Source of the DNA: Desulfovibrio sp. X2
GTDB taxonomy: Bacteria; Desulfobacterota; Desulfovibrionia; Desulfovibrionales; Desulfovibrionaceae
Length of the DNA stretch: 64,000 bases
Assembly (NCBI RefSeq): GCF_000422205.1
Contig: NZ_ATHV01000013.1
Coordinates: forward strand, 19,504 to 83,503
Direction of reading: 5' to 3'
A program made the translations under genes and the position numbers. The notes under the pieces are model-generated. The model was not told the DNA's origin. It did no database searches and saw nothing but the letters and a program-made list of their open reading frames with translations. Of the stretch, positions 18,819 to 28,074 are shown piece after piece (the stretch's first letter is position 1; each line of letters opens with the position of its first letter).

Positions 18819-19982
18819 ATGACGCAGCCGCGCATCGAACTGACCCTGACCTGGGCCGAAGGCATGGCCCAGGTCCCCCGCGCCGCCTGGGACGAGCTGG
18901 CGCAGCCGAGCCCCTTTCCGTTCCTGGAATGGGACTGGCTCGCCCTGACCGAGGAGTCCGGCAGCGCCTGCGCGGCCACGGGCTGGCTGCCGCGCCACCT
19001 GCTGGCCTGGCGGGGCGACAGGCTCGTGGGCGCCGCGCCCTTCTACATCAAGGGGCACAGCGGCGGGGAGTTCGTCTTCGACCACGTCTGGGCCGAGGTC
19101 GCGGGGCGGCTCGGGCTGGCCTACTACCCGAAGCTCGTGGGCATGGTGCCCTTCACCCCGGCCACGGGCTACACCTTTCTCGTGGCCCCCGAGGAGGACC
19201 GCACCGACGTGGTCTTCCGCATGGGACGCGAGGTGCTGCACACCTGCTGGTCGCTCGGCCTGTCCGGGGTCAACTGCAACTTCGTGCATCCGGAGCTGCC
19301 CGGCGAGCTCGACCCGCTCGGCTTCAGCGTCTGGGAACACCAGGGCTACCTCTGGGAGGACCAGGGCTATGCGAGCCTTGACGACTTCCTGGCGCGCTTC
19401 CGGACGAGCCAGGCGCGCAACGTGCGGCGCGAGCGCGCGGGGCTGGCCGCGCAGGGCGTGCGCGTGGAGATGATCGAGGGCGGCGACATCTCGCCGCGGC
19501 TCATGCGCCTCATGTACCAGATCTACGTGCGCACCAACGCCAAGTTCGGGCCCTGGGGCTGCAAGTTCCTGACCCGGGCCTTCTTCGAGGAACTCGTGGC
19601 GCGCTGCGGCTCCCGCCTGGTCCTCGGGGCGGCATTCCGCGCCGGGCAGGGCGATCCACTGGCCCTGGCGCTCTTCGTGCGCAAGGGCGACAGGCTCTGG
19701 GGCCGCTACTGGGGCTGCTTCGAGGAAGTCCGCCACCTGCACTTCGAGACCTGCTACTACACGCCCATGACCTGGGCCATCGAGCGCGGCGTGCGGCTCT
19801 TCGACCCCGGCATGGGCGGCGTGCACAAGGCCCGGCGCGGCTTCGTCTCCTCGGCCTGCCTGAGCCTGCACCGCTTCCTGGATCCGCGCATGAGCGGCCT
19901 GCTCAAGGCGCACATCGGCGAGATCAACGAGCTCGAACGGGCCCACATCGCCGAGATGAACGAGCTCCTGCCGTTCGCCTGA
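18819..19982 (+). CDS. Peptidogalycan biosynthesis/recognition protein, GNAT-like (PF04339 type)
   Basis: A 387-aa soluble protein that I recognise as the family formerly called DUF482, a FemAB-like double acyltransferase fold. Typical segments are FPFLEWDWLALTEESGSA near residue 29, a central SQARNVRRERAGL, and the C-terminal GVRLFDPGMGGVHKARRGF. The biochemical activity is not established for the family. A GTG at 18783 is in frame, but the ATG at 18819 begins the conserved part and is preferred; its Shine-Dalgarno is weak. It stands alone between the TRAP operon and an AT-rich gap. Confidence 0.75.
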   Translation: MTQPRIELTLTWAEGMAQVPRAAWDELAQPSPFPFLEWDWLALTEESGSACAATGWLPRHLLAWRGDRLVGAAPFYIKGHSGGEFVFDHVWAEVAGRLGLAYYPKLVGMVPFTPATGYTFLVAPEEDRTDVVFRMGREVLHTCWSLGLSGVNCNFVHPELPGELDPLGFSVWEHQGYLWEDQGYASLDDFLARFRTSQARNVRRERAGLAAQGVRVEMIEGGDISPRLMRLMYQIYVRTNAKFGPWGCKFLTRAFFEELVARCGSRLVLGAAFRAGQGDPLALALFVRKGDRLWGRYWGCFEEVRHLHFETCYYTPMTWAIERGVRLFDPGMGGVHKARRGFVSSACLSLHRFLDPRMSGLLKAHIGEINELERAHIAEMNELLPFA

Positions 19983-20399
19983 CCGCCTCTCCCGTCCGTT
20001 CTTCCCTCCTTGCACCCGAATCGAGACCGGATTTTCTCCGGCGACGCACCTCCATTGCCGAAGCGATTTCAGAGTGCGCGAGCAGCGCTTGCCATAATTA
20101 TTGAATAGCTGTTCAGTTCTAAGCGTCTAATCGACAACATCCAAGAATATAATGGTACTTCCAGTCATGTTGGTCGTCCAACCAATGTTTTGCCCGGGGG
20201 TTTTTGTGTATTTTGGGAAATGCGGCTTGATTTTTGTCCCAAGTCAGGGCATCAAGTTAAACAGGCATTCAGCTTGAAGGGGATTGGCAGGCTGCGGCGG
20301 GTCCAATTCTTGGTGCTGGACGAGAAAGGAATCTTTGCCGCATCGGTGCCACATGGTTTGAAGGGGCATTCACCCCGTCAGGGGGAGGAGGTGGACGAC
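19983..20399 (+). promoter_or_regulatory. AT-rich control region upstream of the CP76-like regulator
   Basis: A 417-bp AT-rich gap. A perfect TATAAT is at 20148-20153, but the -35 element is poor. The inverted repeat GTTGG-TCGT-CCAAC at 20169-20182 lies just downstream of it, well placed to be an operator if transcription starts near 20160. The leader would then be about 240 nt. No other gene is supported here. Confidence 0.4.
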
Positions 20400-20648
20400 A
20401 TGAACGTGACGCAAATTCTCCACGAATCCATCGTCAGGCGCCGGGGTCTCGCCAAGCAGGTCGCCAAGGCTCTGGGCAAGCCGTATTCGACCCTGCTGCG
20501 CGAGCTCAACCCCTGGGACAGGGGGGCCAAGATCGGCGTGGACGACCTCTCGGCCATCCTCAGGTCCAGCGGGGACGTCTCGGCCCTGCGCGCCATCGCC
20601 GAGGATCTCGGCTACCGCCTTACGCCCGCGCGTGAGAAGAAGCTCTAG
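20400..20648 (+). CDS. Small regulator resembling phage CII/CP76 family
   Basis: An 82-aa protein with a perfect GGAGG nine nt before the ATG. The central segment KALGKPYSTLLRELNPWD followed by GVDDLSAILRSSGDVSALRAIAEDLGY matches my memory of the Phage_CP76/CII-like regulatory family, with an HTH (about residues 15-40) and a C-terminal helical part. A longer in-frame reading from 20190 lacks a Shine-Dalgarno. It is probably a DNA-binding regulator of phage origin now resident in the chromosome. No phage genes adjoin it. A terminator follows 31 bp after the stop. Confidence 0.65.
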   Translation: MNVTQILHESIVRRRGLAKQVAKALGKPYSTLLRELNPWDRGAKIGVDDLSAILRSSGDVSALRAIAEDLGYRLTPAREKKL

Positions 20649-20678
20649 CGACCATTGGGAAGAAGGGTGGGGAAACGG

Positions 20679-20708
20679 GAGGCCCGCCTCGGCGGGCCTC
20701 TTGCTTTC
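20679..20708 (+). terminator. Terminator after the CP76-like gene
   Basis: A 10-bp stem GAGGCCCGCC / GGCGGGCCTC (20679-20688, 20691-20700) is followed by TTGCTTTC. Confidence 0.7.
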
Positions 20709-20767
20709 GGGCGGCGTTCTCGCCTCCCAGGCGTCGGCCGCCCGCCGGGAATTCTCTTCGGAACGCT

Positions 20768-21355
20768 CTAGTATACAGTCGTGAAGCCGCGCGGGGCCAG
20801 GTCCCATTTGGCCCCGTAGACGTGCACCCGCCGCGTCGGCCGCCCGTCGGGCCCGGCCAGCGGGCCTCCCGCATGGAGCCAGGCCAGCAGGCCGCCGGCC
20901 AGATTCTCCACCTCGGGCGCCTTGCCGCCGTCGGCCTCGAGATCCCTGATCCATTCGCCGCTTCTGTAGCTGATGGTGCAGTAGGCGACGACCGTCTTGC
21001 CCGCGAAGCGGGCCGGGTCCTGCCGCCATGCGGCGAGGAAGTCCGGGGGCGTGAGCGCGCCGGGAATGACGGAGACCTCCCGCTCGCGCGGCTCCCGCAG
21101 ATCCACGAAGACCGCCTTGCCCGCCTCCTGGAGATACAGGGCCCGCCCGGCCGAGATGTCCGGCACGGCCGGGAAGTCCTTGGCGTAGTCCCGATACATG
21201 GCCATGGCCATGGTCAGGCGTCTGGTGTCGTCGAGGTCCGCGTAGTCCGGGGAGAGGTGCTCGCGCGCGAGCAGGGCAGCCGCCACGGCGAAGGCCGCGA
21301 GCAGCAGCAGGAATCGCAGTCGCTTGCGGTGTGTGGCGGAAGCCGCGAGCGCCAT
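20768..21355 (-). CDS. Membrane-anchored rhodanese-like protein
   Basis: A 195-aa protein with one N-terminal membrane helix (about residues 13-30) and a rhodanese fold at about 66-160. KAVFVDLREPRE and the catalytic-type loop VAYCTISYRSG (Cys126) are present, so sulfur or persulfide transfer is plausible. The domain probably faces the periplasm. Its ATG overlaps the stop of the C_GCAxxG_C_C gene by one base (TGATG type), so the two are co-translated. It could also act as a redox-linked thiol protein. Confidence 0.78.
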   Translation of the reverse strand: MALAASATHRKRLRFLLLLAAFAVAAALLAREHLSPDYADLDDTRRLTMAMAMYRDYAKDFPAVPDISAGRALYLQEAGKAVFVDLREPREREVSVIPGALTPPDFLAAWRQDPARFAGKTVVAYCTISYRSGEWIRDLEADGGKAPEVENLAGGLLAWLHAGGPLAGPDGRPTRRVHVYGAKWDLAPRGFTTVY

Positions 21356-21966
21356 CAGCCGGGCCTTGGTCCGAGCCGGAGGCCGGGTCCCAGGCCGAGC
21401 CGCTTGATGAAGCCGAAGGGCTTTTTCGCCTTGCGTCCGGCCGCCGGATCGGCCACCTGCTCCAGGGAGGGGCGAAGCTCCAGGGCGAGGCGCGCGACCT
21501 CTGCCGCGGCCCAGGACGTGAGGCCCTCGCACTGCTCGAAATGCGCCCGCTTGTCCTTCTTCACCGCCTTCGTCAGCACGCGGCAGCAGGCCGCGCCGTG
21601 GCTCTTGGTGAAGCGCTCGTGCAGCGCGGCCGAGGCCTCGCGCACGGCCTTGCGAGAGAGGGGGCGCGCAAGGGAGGGGCCAGGGGAGGAGAGCAGCAGC
21701 CCGAGGGCCACGGCCGCGCCGGAGAGCGCGCCGCACAGGCAGCCCTGTCCGCCGAGCCCCACGGGCAGCGCGGCGCTCATGCCCACGGCCTGCTCGCGCG
21801 TCAGGCCGCAGGAAAAGATCTCGTTCACGGCCACGAGCACGGCCTCGGAGCAGAGCAGCTCGCGCTCGTGGTAGAGGCCCTGGGCGCGACGGCGCACGGC
21901 GTCCACGATCTCGCCGTCCGCCTGGGTGGTGGCGGGCGCGGCGAGCTCGGTGCCGGGGATGGTCAT
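21355..21966 (-). CDS. C_GCAxxG_C_C family protein
   Basis: A 203-aa soluble protein of the family named for its cysteine pattern (PF09719 type). ELLCSEAVLVAVNE is followed by GGQGCLCGALSGAAVALGL and then paired cysteines AACCRVL near residue 155. The family is of unknown function, often next to redox and metal proteins; binding of a metal or cluster is inferred from the cysteines. GGGGAGG precedes the ATG at 21966, preferred over the ATG at 22083. It is coupled to the rhodanese gene. Confidence 0.72.
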   Translation of the reverse strand: MTIPGTELAAPATTQADGEIVDAVRRRAQGLYHERELLCSEAVLVAVNEIFSCGLTREQAVGMSAALPVGLGGQGCLCGALSGAAVALGLLLSSPGPSLARPLSRKAVREASAALHERFTKSHGAACCRVLTKAVKKDKRAHFEQCEGLTSWAAAEVARLALELRPSLEQVADPAAGRKAKKPFGFIKRLGLGPGLRLGPRPG

Positions 21967-22113
21967 CGCGTCCTCCCCGGTCGGCCGAACGCGCGGATGA
22001 AGACTCTGCTCATATCCTTGTGAGGTAGGGCCGCGGGGCGGTGCGGTCAAATAGATAGTCCTGATGGAGCCGCGTGCATTCATCGGCTCTCCGGACAGAC
22101 CTCACGCAGCGCC

Positions 22114-22692
22114 CTAGCGCACGGTGAAGGGCACGGAGCAGACGACCTCGCCGTTCTCCTCGGCCAGGGTCACGATCCAGCGACCGCGGGACTTCTCGCC
22201 GTCCATGTTCTTGAGCAGCCAGATGCGGAAGCCCCTGGCGCCCGCCGGGATGTCCACGCCGCTCTTCTGCGCCTCCTGCCAGGCCCCCATGTCCGAGGGC
22301 TTGGCGCCTTCGGGCAGGAAGTTCCAGGTGGCGGTCAGGTGCACTGCCTCGTCGGAGTCGAGCCTGAGCCAGACGTAGACGCGGTCGAGCCCGGAGGCGG
22401 CGAAGCTCGGCTGGGCGGTGGAGGCGGGCGGCAGCACGGAGATGCCGTCCACGGGCTCGCGGAAGCTCGCCGAGTGCGGATCGAGGTCCATCTTCTCCGA
22501 GATCTTGATCTCGGTCACGCTCGTCGCGGCCCGGGCCGGGGCGGCCGCGAGGGCCAGCAGCAGGCCCGCGCACAGGGTCGCGGCGACGGTGCGGGTGAGG
22601 GTGCGGCCGATGGTGCGGCCGATGGTGCGGCCGATGGTGCGGCAGAAGGTGGGGGTGGCCGGGGATTTCGCCAGGGGGAAGGGGGCACGCAC
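22114..22692 (-). CDS. Secreted protein of unknown function, possibly DUF2914-like, with repeat-expanded leader
   Basis: A 192-aa protein starting with GTG at 22692, which has GAGGAG 8 nt upstream overlapping the end of the preceding gene. The N-terminal region contains three to four copies of Arg-Thr-Ile-Gly encoded by a 12-bp tandem repeat, then a signal-peptide hydrophobic core (about residues 38-55, ending AAPARA). The mature part of about 135 residues ends with IWLLKNMDGEKSRGRWIV and GEVVCSVPFTVR. This resembles the W...G.W.V...G.V...F.V pattern that I associate with DUF2914, but the match is tentative. It follows the molybdopterin oxidoreductase gene closely, so it may be part of the same unit. 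Confidence 0.6.
   Translation of the reverse strand: MRAPFPLAKSPATPTFCRTIGRTIGRTIGRTLTRTVAATLCAGLLLALAAAPARAATSVTEIKISEKMDLDPHSASFREPVDGISVLPPASTAQPSFAASGLDRVYVWLRLDSDEAVHLTATWNFLPEGAKPSDMGAWQEAQKSGVDIPAGARGFRIWLLKNMDGEKSRGRWIVTLAEENGEVVCSVPFTVR
22588..22643. repeat. 12-bp tandem repeat inside a signal-peptide region
   Basis: Units GGTGCGGCCGAT start at 22600, 22612 and 22624, with a partial unit at 22636 and a diverged unit at 22588. Because the unit is 12 bp, copy-number change keeps the reading frame of the minus-strand gene; each copy adds four residues (RTIG) before the signal-peptide core. Confidence 0.85.
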
Positions 22693-22696
22693 GGGG

Positions 22697-24640
22697 TTAT
22701 CTCCTCTCGTCGTCCGCGGGCCGCGCGAGGCGGCACCAGTGATCGTAGTAGGCGGCCTGTCCGCCCATGTCGGCCTCGCGTCCGACGAGCAGGGCGTTCA
22801 CGCCCTGGCCGCAGGAGAGCCAGCCGCCGCGGGGGACGTACACGCAGTCCGGGGAAAGGCCCGGCTTGGCCTCCAGGCGCACGCGGAGCATGCCGCGCGG
22901 TCCGTGGAGCTCGGCCGTCTCGCCCGGGGCGAAGCCTTCGGCCTGAAGGCGCTCGGGCGCCAGGAAGACCGTGAGGTCGTCTTGCTGCTCGGCCATGGGG
23001 ATCTGCGAGAGCAGGTACCTCTTGCGGATCGTGGACAGCAGGCGCAGGGGGGAGTGCACAGGCGCGGCAGGCTCGGCGTGCAGCGTCTCGGGCAGGCGGC
23101 ACAGGCCGTCCGGATGGGCGTAGACGCCGCCCTCGTAGGGCACGCCGGGGGAGGGCGCGGCCAGGTGGACCGCGGCGCGCAGTTCCCCGGGCGTGGTCTG
23201 CACGCGCTCGGCGCAAAGCGCCTGCGCGATGACCTTCTCGGCGTCGGGGAAGGGCACGGGCGGAGAGAGGCGCGCGGCCACGGTCGCGGCGATCTCGAAG
23301 TTGCCGCGCGTCTCGCCGCGCGGAGGCACCACGGGCGCGGACCAGTGCACGAAGCTGGCCATGGAGGGCGCGGCCACGTCCTCGCACTCGAGCATCAGCG
23401 CGGGCGGCAGGACGACGTCGGCGCAGCGCGTGGTGTCCGTGGGAAACGGCTCCACGGCCACGGTGAAGGCGCGCGCGAGCTCGTCCTGGATGGCGCGGCT
23501 GTCCTGGCCCTGCGTCACGATGTTCGTGCCCTCGACCCAGATCATGCGCACGGGTTCGCCTTCCTCCCGGGCCCGGGCGAGGTCGCCGCCGAGGTCCGCG
23601 TAGGAGAAGGTGCGCGGCGCGGCCGTGTGCGGCCTGCCGAAGCTCCCGTCCAAGAGGCCGCGCTCGCCCGCGGCGTAGTGCACGTTTCCGCCCGCCACGC
23701 CCACGTTGCCCGAGACCGCGACCAGGGCGGCCACGAAGGCGGCGTTCTCGCCGCCGAAGGCGTAGCGCTGCAGCCCCCGGCCGAGCAGGGTGGCCGTGGG
23801 GCCGTCGGCATAGGCCTTTGCCAGGGCGGCGGCGTCGTCCGGCGTGACGCCCGCCGCGTCGCACAGCGCGTCCACGTCCTGGCCGCGCAGGAGACCGAGG
23901 AAGGCCTCGGCGTTCTTCGCGCGCGCCAGCGCCGCCGCGGGCAGGCGGCCGGAGTCGAGCAGGATGCGGGCCGCGGCAGCGGCCAGGAAGCGGTCCATGC
24001 CCGGCCGCACCACGATCTGCGCGTCGCTGTACGGGGCGTAGTTCCCGTCGCCGGGCGAGACGGTCAGCGCTCGGGCCCCGTTCCTGCGCGCCTCGTTCAC
24101 CAGGCGGCCGATGTGCGGGCTCTGGGCGTCCAGGTTCCTGCCCCAGTTGACGACGCTTTTGGCCTTCACGAGGTCGGAGTAGTCCGGGTCGTGCATGGCG
24201 CCGAAGACCCCGGCCAGCGCCTCCTTGCCCGCGCCCAGGCACATGGTCCCGGACATGCGGGCCGTGCCGAGCCTGTCGAAGAGGTGCACCGAGGCCCGGT
24301 AGAGGAGGCCGCCGGAGGCGTTGCCGAAGACGTGCAGGATGTCCCCGGGCGTGGCGCGCAGGGCGTCCAGGCGTTCGCAGACCAGGGAGAGCGCCTCGTC
24401 CCAGGAGGCCTCGCGCACGCGGCCCGTGGACTTGTCGCGGATCTGCGGGGCCAGGATGCGCTCCGGGGAGGCGATGCGCTCCATGAAGCGCGCGGTCTTG
24501 GCGCAGACGATGCCCGCCGTGTAGGGGTGGTCGGCGCGGCCCTTGATGCTGGTGATGGTCCGGCCTTCCGCGTCGCGCTCGACGAGGAGGGCGCAGCCGT
24601 TGGGACAGTGGCGGGTGCAGGAGGTGAGAATCGGGGGCAT
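22697..24640 (-). CDS. Molybdopterin-dependent oxidoreductase (DMSO reductase family)
   Basis: A 647-aa enzyme, probably cytoplasmic, with no Tat signal. An N-terminal [4Fe-4S] motif C-x3-C-x3-C...C is seen at Cys8, Cys12, Cys16 and Cys46 (CTRHCPNGC ... VCAK). It is followed by molybdopterin-binding segments (ASWDEALSLVCERL, HVFGNASGG, VVNWGRNLDAQSPH) and the C-terminal molydop-binding domain near 520-640 (GETAELHGPRGMLRVRLEA). The family covers formate dehydrogenases, nitrate reductases and many unassigned enzymes of about 650-700 residues; the substrate cannot be read. No separate Fe-S or membrane subunit is adjacent. The downstream secreted protein, C_GCAxxG_C_C protein and rhodanese may be functional partners. 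Confidence 0.85.
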   Translation of the reverse strand: MPPILTSCTRHCPNGCALLVERDAEGRTITSIKGRADHPYTAGIVCAKTARFMERIASPERILAPQIRDKSTGRVREASWDEALSLVCERLDALRATPGDILHVFGNASGGLLYRASVHLFDRLGTARMSGTMCLGAGKEALAGVFGAMHDPDYSDLVKAKSVVNWGRNLDAQSPHIGRLVNEARRNGARALTVSPGDGNYAPYSDAQIVVRPGMDRFLAAAAARILLDSGRLPAAALARAKNAEAFLGLLRGQDVDALCDAAGVTPDDAAALAKAYADGPTATLLGRGLQRYAFGGENAAFVAALVAVSGNVGVAGGNVHYAAGERGLLDGSFGRPHTAAPRTFSYADLGGDLARAREEGEPVRMIWVEGTNIVTQGQDSRAIQDELARAFTVAVEPFPTDTTRCADVVLPPALMLECEDVAAPSMASFVHWSAPVVPPRGETRGNFEIAATVAARLSPPVPFPDAEKVIAQALCAERVQTTPGELRAAVHLAAPSPGVPYEGGVYAHPDGLCRLPETLHAEPAAPVHSPLRLLSTIRKRYLLSQIPMAEQQDDLTVFLAPERLQAEGFAPGETAELHGPRGMLRVRLEAKPGLSPDCVYVPRGGWLSCGQGVNALLVGREADMGGQAAYYDHWCRLARPADDERR

Positions 24641-24680
24641 GGGGCTTTGACCTGTGGTCCGGCCGGGGTTTCGGGCGAAC

Positions 24681-24714
24681 GCGCGGGCGGCCGGGATCGT
24701 CCGGCCGCCCGCGC
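24681..24714 (-). terminator. Hairpin after purE
   Basis: A perfect 14-bp stem (24681-24694 with 24701-24714, 6-nt loop) lies 14 bp after the purE stop. There is no T run. Confidence 0.6.
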
Positions 24715-24727
24715 GGGGATTCCAATG

Positions 24728-25228
24728 TCAGGCGGAGAAGCGCTCTTCCAGGTCCTTGGCCGCGGCTTCCACGTCGCGCTTGAACTTCTCGCGCAGGGCC
24801 ACGAGCTTCTTCGCGAGCTCCGGGTCGCCCAGGGCCAGGATCTGCGCCGCCAGGTACGCGGCGTTCTTGGCCCCGGCCTTGTCCAGGGCCAGGGTGCCCA
24901 CCGGGAAGCCCGGAGGCATCTGCAGCGTGGCCAGCAGGGCGTCCATGCCCGAGAGGGAGGAGGCGTTCAGCGGCACGCCGAGCACCGGGCGGGTGGTCTT
25001 GGCGGCCACGGCCCCGGCCAGGTGGGCGGCCATGCCCGCAGCGCAGATGAAGACCTGGCAGCCGTCGGCCTCGAGCTCGCGGATCAGCGCCTCGGTGCGC
25101 TCGGGCGTGCGGTGGGCCGAGGTCACGGTGAAGCGGCAGGGGATGCCGAGTTCCCTGAGCGTCTCGGCGCAGGGCCGCATCTTGTCCTCGTCGGAGATGG
25201 AGCCGATGAACACGGCGACCTTGATCAT
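24728..25228 (-). CDS. purE: PurE, N5-carboxyaminoimidazole ribonucleotide mutase
   Basis: A 166-aa class I PurE that converts N5-CAIR to CAIR in purine synthesis. The family signature is clear: FIGSISDEDKM, TSAHRTPE, FICAAGMAAHLAG, GVPLNASSLSGMDALL and ATLQMPPGFPVGTLAL. Its ATG overlaps the purD stop by 4 bp. GSISD replaces the more usual GSxSD with no obvious effect. Confidence 0.95.
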   Translation of the reverse strand: MIKVAVFIGSISDEDKMRPCAETLRELGIPCRFTVTSAHRTPERTEALIRELEADGCQVFICAAGMAAHLAGAVAAKTTRPVLGVPLNASSLSGMDALLATLQMPPGFPVGTLALDKAGAKNAAYLAAQILALGDPELAKKLVALREKFKRDVEAAAKDLEERFSA

Positions 25229-26523
25229 TTATTCTCTCCCTCGGACTCCCACTTGAGCCCCTTCTCGCCGATGTCGCGGCGGCAGTAGCTGTGCGCGAAG
25301 GATATCTTGCCCACGGCGGAGTAGGCCCGGCCCCGGGCGTCGGTGAGGTCGTCGCCCAGCGCCGTGACGCCGAGCACGCGGCCGCCCGTGGAGACGAGCC
25401 AGCCGTCCTCGTCGCGCTGGGCGCCCGCCACGAAGACCTTGCAGGCGGAATCGGCCTCGGCCTCGTCGATGCCCGTGATGCGCATGCCCTTGGCGTAGCC
25501 GCCGGGGTAGCCCTCGGCGGACATGACCACACACAGCGCGGTCTGGGGCTTCCAGCGGATGTCCACCTGGTCCAGGCGGCCCTTGCAGCAGGCCAGCATG
25601 ATCTCCACGAGGTCCGTGTCCAGGCGCATGAGCAGGGGCTGGCACTCGGGGTCGCCGAAGCGCACGTTGTACTCCAGGACCTTGGGGCCGTCGGAGCTGA
25701 CCATGAGCCCGGCGTAGAGCACGCCCACGAAGGGGTGGCCCTTGTTCTTCATGTGGCGCACGATGGGCAGCAGGACCAGTTCGGCCATGTCCTGGTAGGC
25801 GTCCTCGGGCAGGATGTGCGCCGGGGAGAAGGCGCCCATGCCGCCGGTGTTGGGGCCGGTGTCCCCCTCGCCCACGGCCTTGTGGTCCTGGCTCGACGGC
25901 ATGGCCGCGATGCGCTCGCCGTCGCAGAACGCCAGGAACGAGACCTCCTCGCCGCCGAGCATCTCCTCGACCACGATCTTCTCTCCGGCCGTGCCGAAGC
26001 GCTTGTGCACCATGCTCTGCTCGAGCTCGAACAGGGCCTCCTGCACGCTCTGGCAGACGGCCACGCCCTTGCCCGCGGCCAGGCCGTCGGCCTTGATCAC
26101 CAGGGGCGCGCCGGTCTCCTCGATGAAGTCCTTGGCCTGCGCGAAGTCCTCGAAGACCGCGAAGTGGGCCGTGGGCACGCCCGTCTCGAGCATGACCTGC
26201 TTGGCGAAGGATTTGGAGCCCTCGAGCTGGGCGCAGTACTCGGTGGGGCCGAAGCAGGGGATCTTCGCGTCGTGCATGGCGTTGGCGAGGCCCCGCGTCA
26301 GGGGCAGCTCGGGCCCGGCCACGACCAGGCCGACATCGTGCTTCTTCGCGAAGGAGACGAGCCCCTTCACGTCGTCGTCGCCGATGGCGACGTTCTCGCC
26401 CAAAAGGGCGGTGCCGCCGTTGCCGGGGGCTGTATAGATCTTCTCGACCAGGGGGCTTTGGGCGATTTTCCAGGCCAGGGCGTGTTCCCGGCCGCCGGAG
26501 CCGACGATGAGGACGTTCACCAT
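25225..26523 (-). CDS. purD: PurD, phosphoribosylamine-glycine ligase
   Basis: A 432-aa ATP-grasp enzyme making GAR from phosphoribosylamine, glycine and ATP. It begins VLIVGSGGREHALAWKI and contains PLVIKADGLAAGKGVAV, EEMLGGEEVSF, GDTGPNTGGMGA and VRFGDPECQPLL, all diagnostic. GGAGG lies 5 nt before the ATG. It forms a two-gene purDE operon. Confidence 0.96.
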   Translation of the reverse strand: MVNVLIVGSGGREHALAWKIAQSPLVEKIYTAPGNGGTALLGENVAIGDDDVKGLVSFAKKHDVGLVVAGPELPLTRGLANAMHDAKIPCFGPTEYCAQLEGSKSFAKQVMLETGVPTAHFAVFEDFAQAKDFIEETGAPLVIKADGLAAGKGVAVCQSVQEALFELEQSMVHKRFGTAGEKIVVEEMLGGEEVSFLAFCDGERIAAMPSSQDHKAVGEGDTGPNTGGMGAFSPAHILPEDAYQDMAELVLLPIVRHMKNKGHPFVGVLYAGLMVSSDGPKVLEYNVRFGDPECQPLLMRLDTDLVEIMLACCKGRLDQVDIRWKPQTALCVVMSAEGYPGGYAKGMRITGIDEAEADSACKVFVAGAQRDEDGWLVSTGGRVLGVTALGDDLTDARGRAYSAVGKISFAHSYCRRDIGEKGLKWESEGENK

Positions 26524-26562
26524 GATCCTCCAAATAGTGTGGTGGGCGGAAGATAGAGCAAA

Positions 26563-26594
26563 GCCCGCGGCCTTGCAAATGCGCGGCCGCGGGC
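26563..26594 (-). terminator. Terminator of the protease/kinase/regulator operon
   Basis: GCCCGCGGCC (26563-26572) pairs with GGCCGCGGGC (26585-26594) across a 12-nt loop. It lies about 60 bp after the stop of the minus-strand response regulator gene and upstream of purD. Confidence 0.55.
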
Positions 26595-26652
26595 CTGAAC
26601 GCCGGTGCGATCCGCCGCCCGGGGATTCCTCGGACGGCGGGCCGCCCGCAGG

Positions 26653-28070
<1,418 letters not shown>

Positions 28071-28074
<4 letters not shown>

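Noticed and set aside
22588..22643. CRISPR-like short repeats
   Set aside because: Units are contiguous, 12 bp, with no spacers. The same holds for the arrays at 12694 and 49426; no CRISPR array is present.
22418..25532. Two very long open frames (over 950 codons) opposite or out of frame with the molybdopterin oxidoreductase and purE genes
   Set aside because: They are composed almost only of Ala, Arg, Gly, His, Pro, have no recognisable motifs and cross several real genes. They are artefacts of high GC content at codon position 3.
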